A DNA stretch of 64,000 nt, from assembly GCF_902686445.1 (NCBI RefSeq), contig NC_062213.1:136050491-136114490 (forward strand), given 5' to 3'. Shown one piece after another: positions 61,957-64,000 of the stretch; position 1 is the stretch's first letter, and each line of letters begins with the position of its first letter. This DNA comes from Sciurus carolinensis. Taxonomy: Eukaryota > Chordata > Mammalia > Rodentia > Sciuridae. Below the pieces are notes generated by a model that ran no database searches, was not told where the DNA came from, and saw only the letters and a program-made list of their open reading frames with translations. A program made the position numbers and the translations under genes.

Positions 61957-62206
61957 CTGAAGAGATTGCTGGGAGATGTCTGTGTTTCTTAACCCAGAGG
62001 TCCTGAAAGACTCAATGAGGCTGTTGCTCTGGACTTGATCTAAAGATAATGATGACCTCCTCCTAAAATTTAAAGCCATTAACAAAGCCACTTGATGGCC
62101 CCACTTGTTTCCCTTTGTCCATGCAGTTCCTTGTGTTTTTGTCCTCTCCAGTTGTCACCAGTTATTATTTCAATTCATCTGGTTGATGGTATTTTTCTCT
62201 AATTAC
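61957..62206 (-). pseudogene. CLCA4: CLCA4-like pseudogene exon (end of VWFA domain)
   Basis: The acceptor catttgcag precedes 62206 and the donor GTCAGA follows 61957. It starts VIREKYHQPDELK, then two TAA stops (62167-62162), then LVTTGEDKNTRNCMDKGKQ, matching the CLCA stretch V-I-x-E…LTDGEDN…C-x-x-E-V-K-Q. Then come a one-base loss and about 35 bases missing against the family. After GGGHHYL, another one-base loss leads to LDQVQSNSLIESFRTSGL then RNTDISQQSLQ, matching VSDEAQNNGLID…GNTDLSQKSLQ. It was recognised by residue order only, because no single frame is long. Confidence 0.85.
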
Positions 62207-64000
62207 CTGCAAATGTAAGTTAGGTCATTATCAGTTGTCCCAGTTCAAAGGTACTGATGAGGAATTAGAAAAAAAATTTAGAAGAAATGAAACTCTGTAG
62301 AATGAGGCAAACTTTATTTTGAAATAGCAGAATCTATAATCAATAAACCTTGGGGAAATTTAAATACAACTTTTTATTCTTATTTACCTGCTGCAGGGAA
62401 TATTCACTTAAAGTTATGAGAAGCAGGCCTTAAAGTGGAAATCTTCCTGTGTTAAATGACAGTGATAGCTCAGACTGTGGAACTCAGGTCAACCAGATAC
62501 CAAAAACATAATTAGTGGCACTGACTGCTTTCTTTGACTAGATTACACTGGGAAAAGTTTTTACTGTATAACGTTAGTCACATACAAAAGTACATAGACC
62601 AAGAATTTACTTCAAAAAGTCAATGTGTAACATTTTAGACAAAAATTATAAGTAATTCACTAATTCCAAATTTTGAAGTCATTATTGTGCTTATAAATAC
62701 ATGATACATAAAGTTCTGAGCATCTTGAGGTTAGGTACTTGTTATAGAATTTTTGTTTTGCCTCCAAAAGTTATTAGCACAGAGCTATATGCAGAGGTGG
62801 TGCTCTAATAATATACAAGTTATACATTTTGAGTTCTATATTCTATTCATGGCCTTTTCTACATCAAACTACAAATCCAAATAGATTGGCAACTCAAAGT
62901 TTTGAATACCATGCACTTAAAAGAGAGGATAAACAACTGAGCTCAAGATAGCAAGTATGTTTCTTGTTCTGTGAGGGCTTTGAGAGTAGTTTCCAGGAGT
63001 ACCATTTTAAGAAAGCAAGACCTTAGGGAAAAAAATGCCATGGTGAATTAATAGTGATTTATTAGGTTTTGAAGGGAAGAATGGAGGTATGTATAAAATT
63101 GCAGAAGAGTGTTTAAAATGTTGGAATTCTTTATGTAGCTGGAGTTGGGGGAACAATGTGAATACCTTCATTACATTTTTTTTTGCTTATATTAAGACAA
63201 GGAATGGCTTGCATATATGGCAATACATGGAAAATATGCTGACATGTACTAAAACCAGACTTTGAAATAGGGATGTTTTCACACATTTACAGCATTTATA
63301 TAACATTTTCATCATAATCCTACTATGGGTTTCAGTGCAAAATGAAGATCCAGAGATGAAGTAAAGTTCTCTGTTCTTCACCTGTCTTTGTTTTCATTTA
63401 TTCACTGAGCTCTTACAATGTGTCAGTCACTGTGCGGGGGATACAGTTGGAGCTACATGGTTCATGAATTCATGAAGAGAATTTAATTTACTAAATTTTG
63501 TGTCAGAGACTGAGAACATATAGAAATGAGTATCAAAAGCACAATGAATATGTATGGTAGAATATTCTATAGTTCAAGAGAAATAAAATATTTCTGAACA
63601 TTTGCTATGTATTAAATGTGTTTTTTATATTATGTAATTTAATAAAATCTAAGGTTTTTTCCAACTACCATTCTTGCTCCCTATGATCCTCCAGAGTAAT
63701 CTTCCTAAACTAGGGTATTTGGAATCATCTTCCTAGAACACAAATTGATCACAACTCTTTAAACAACTGCTTAAAACCTTCCAACAACTTTCTGTTGTGC
63801 TTTAAATTTTTTTTGAAATTTGTAGCCCTTGTTTATCTCTCCAATGACATTTAATATCCCCTTATTTACAAACTTTAGCTTCACTATTTTCTATCACTTC
63901 TGTAAATAATTCAACTTTTTGCCACATCTTTCCCATAGGATCTTGCACTCTCCTTTCTACCTGAACTATTGGTTCCTTCCTATCCTTCAAGTCTTAGTGT
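62207..64000. other. No confirmed feature; possible further CLCA4-like exon
   Basis: On the minus strand a stretch ending at 62388 with donor GTAAATAA (…cctgcagcag before it) is where the preceding VWFA exon would be expected. Resemblance to the family there is faint. From 62510 to 64000 I recognise neither exons nor clear repeats. The metal-binding DxSxS exon of the VWFA domain was not found. Confidence 0.3.

Larger units (their letters stand above)
38633..62206 (-). pseudogene. CLCA4: CLCA4-like unprocessed pseudogene, 3' half
   Basis: Six minus-strand blocks align by eye, in order, to the second half of the CLCA4 protein (calcium-activated chloride channel regulator family). CLCA proteins are secreted or membrane-anchored VWFA-containing metalloprotease-like proteins that self-cleave and modulate chloride conductance. 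Introns with AG acceptors and mostly GT donors are preserved, so this is a decayed genomic copy and not a retrocopy. In-frame stops lie at 55941-55943 and 62162-62167, frameshifts fall in nearly every exon, and one donor is lost. The first half of the gene would lie beyond 62.2 kb, mostly outside the window. CLCA1 or CLCA2 ancestry is less likely because the PGVNISILMLSVVGSVV membrane segment is CLCA4-type. Whether an intact paralogue exists nearby cannot be seen. Confidence 0.88.

Overview
This is 64 kb of A+T-rich vertebrate nuclear DNA from a mammal. No intact protein-coding gene is visible. The organism is most likely a squirrel-family rodent (ground squirrel or marmot type). The evidence is ID-type SINEs with a (TAAA)n tail, B1-like/ID dimeric SINEs, and several young LINE-1 copies that share one 3' end (…CCCATTTGTTTACAATAAA). 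The species call rests on repeat recognition, not on a search.

Layout. 0.2-2.3 kb is an ancient antisense L1 with one ID SINE inserted. 2.27-16.5 kb is a nest: a minus-strand, near full-length L1 (copy A) is split by a plus-strand full-length L1 (copy 1, 4411-11289), with a 14-bp target-site duplication on either side. 16.5-26.2 kb is mostly anonymous DNA with a solo LTR (about 17.1-17.57 kb), two 5'-truncated L1 tails, SINEs and a possible second LTR. 26.5-33.7 kb is an older minus-strand L1 interrupted by a MaLR-like LTR. 33.7-38.6 kb shows nothing recognisable.

From 38.6 to at least 62.2 kb the minus strand carries the decayed 3' half of a CLCA4-like gene (calcium-activated chloride channel regulator family). 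I recognise six exon remnants with conserved splice sites. In gene order they are 62206-61957, 55955-55742, 47921-47662, 43700-43539, 39641-39394 and 39047-38633. They run from the late VWFA domain through the fibronectin-like region to the C-terminal membrane segment. In-frame stops, several frameshifts and a broken splice donor mark it as an unprocessed pseudogene. Its introns are swollen by a 5'-truncated L1 (45519-47560), a full-length L1 (copy 2, 47974-54391) that starts about 40 bp from a splice acceptor, other L1 tails and a SINE.

No RNA gene, CRISPR array, operon or novel enzymatic system was found. The interesting material is comparative. Related L1 copies in one window differ in 5'UTR repeat type and unit number, in the number of 11-residue repeats in the ORF1 coiled coil, in TA expansions inside ORF2, and in a telomere-like tract in the 3'UTR.
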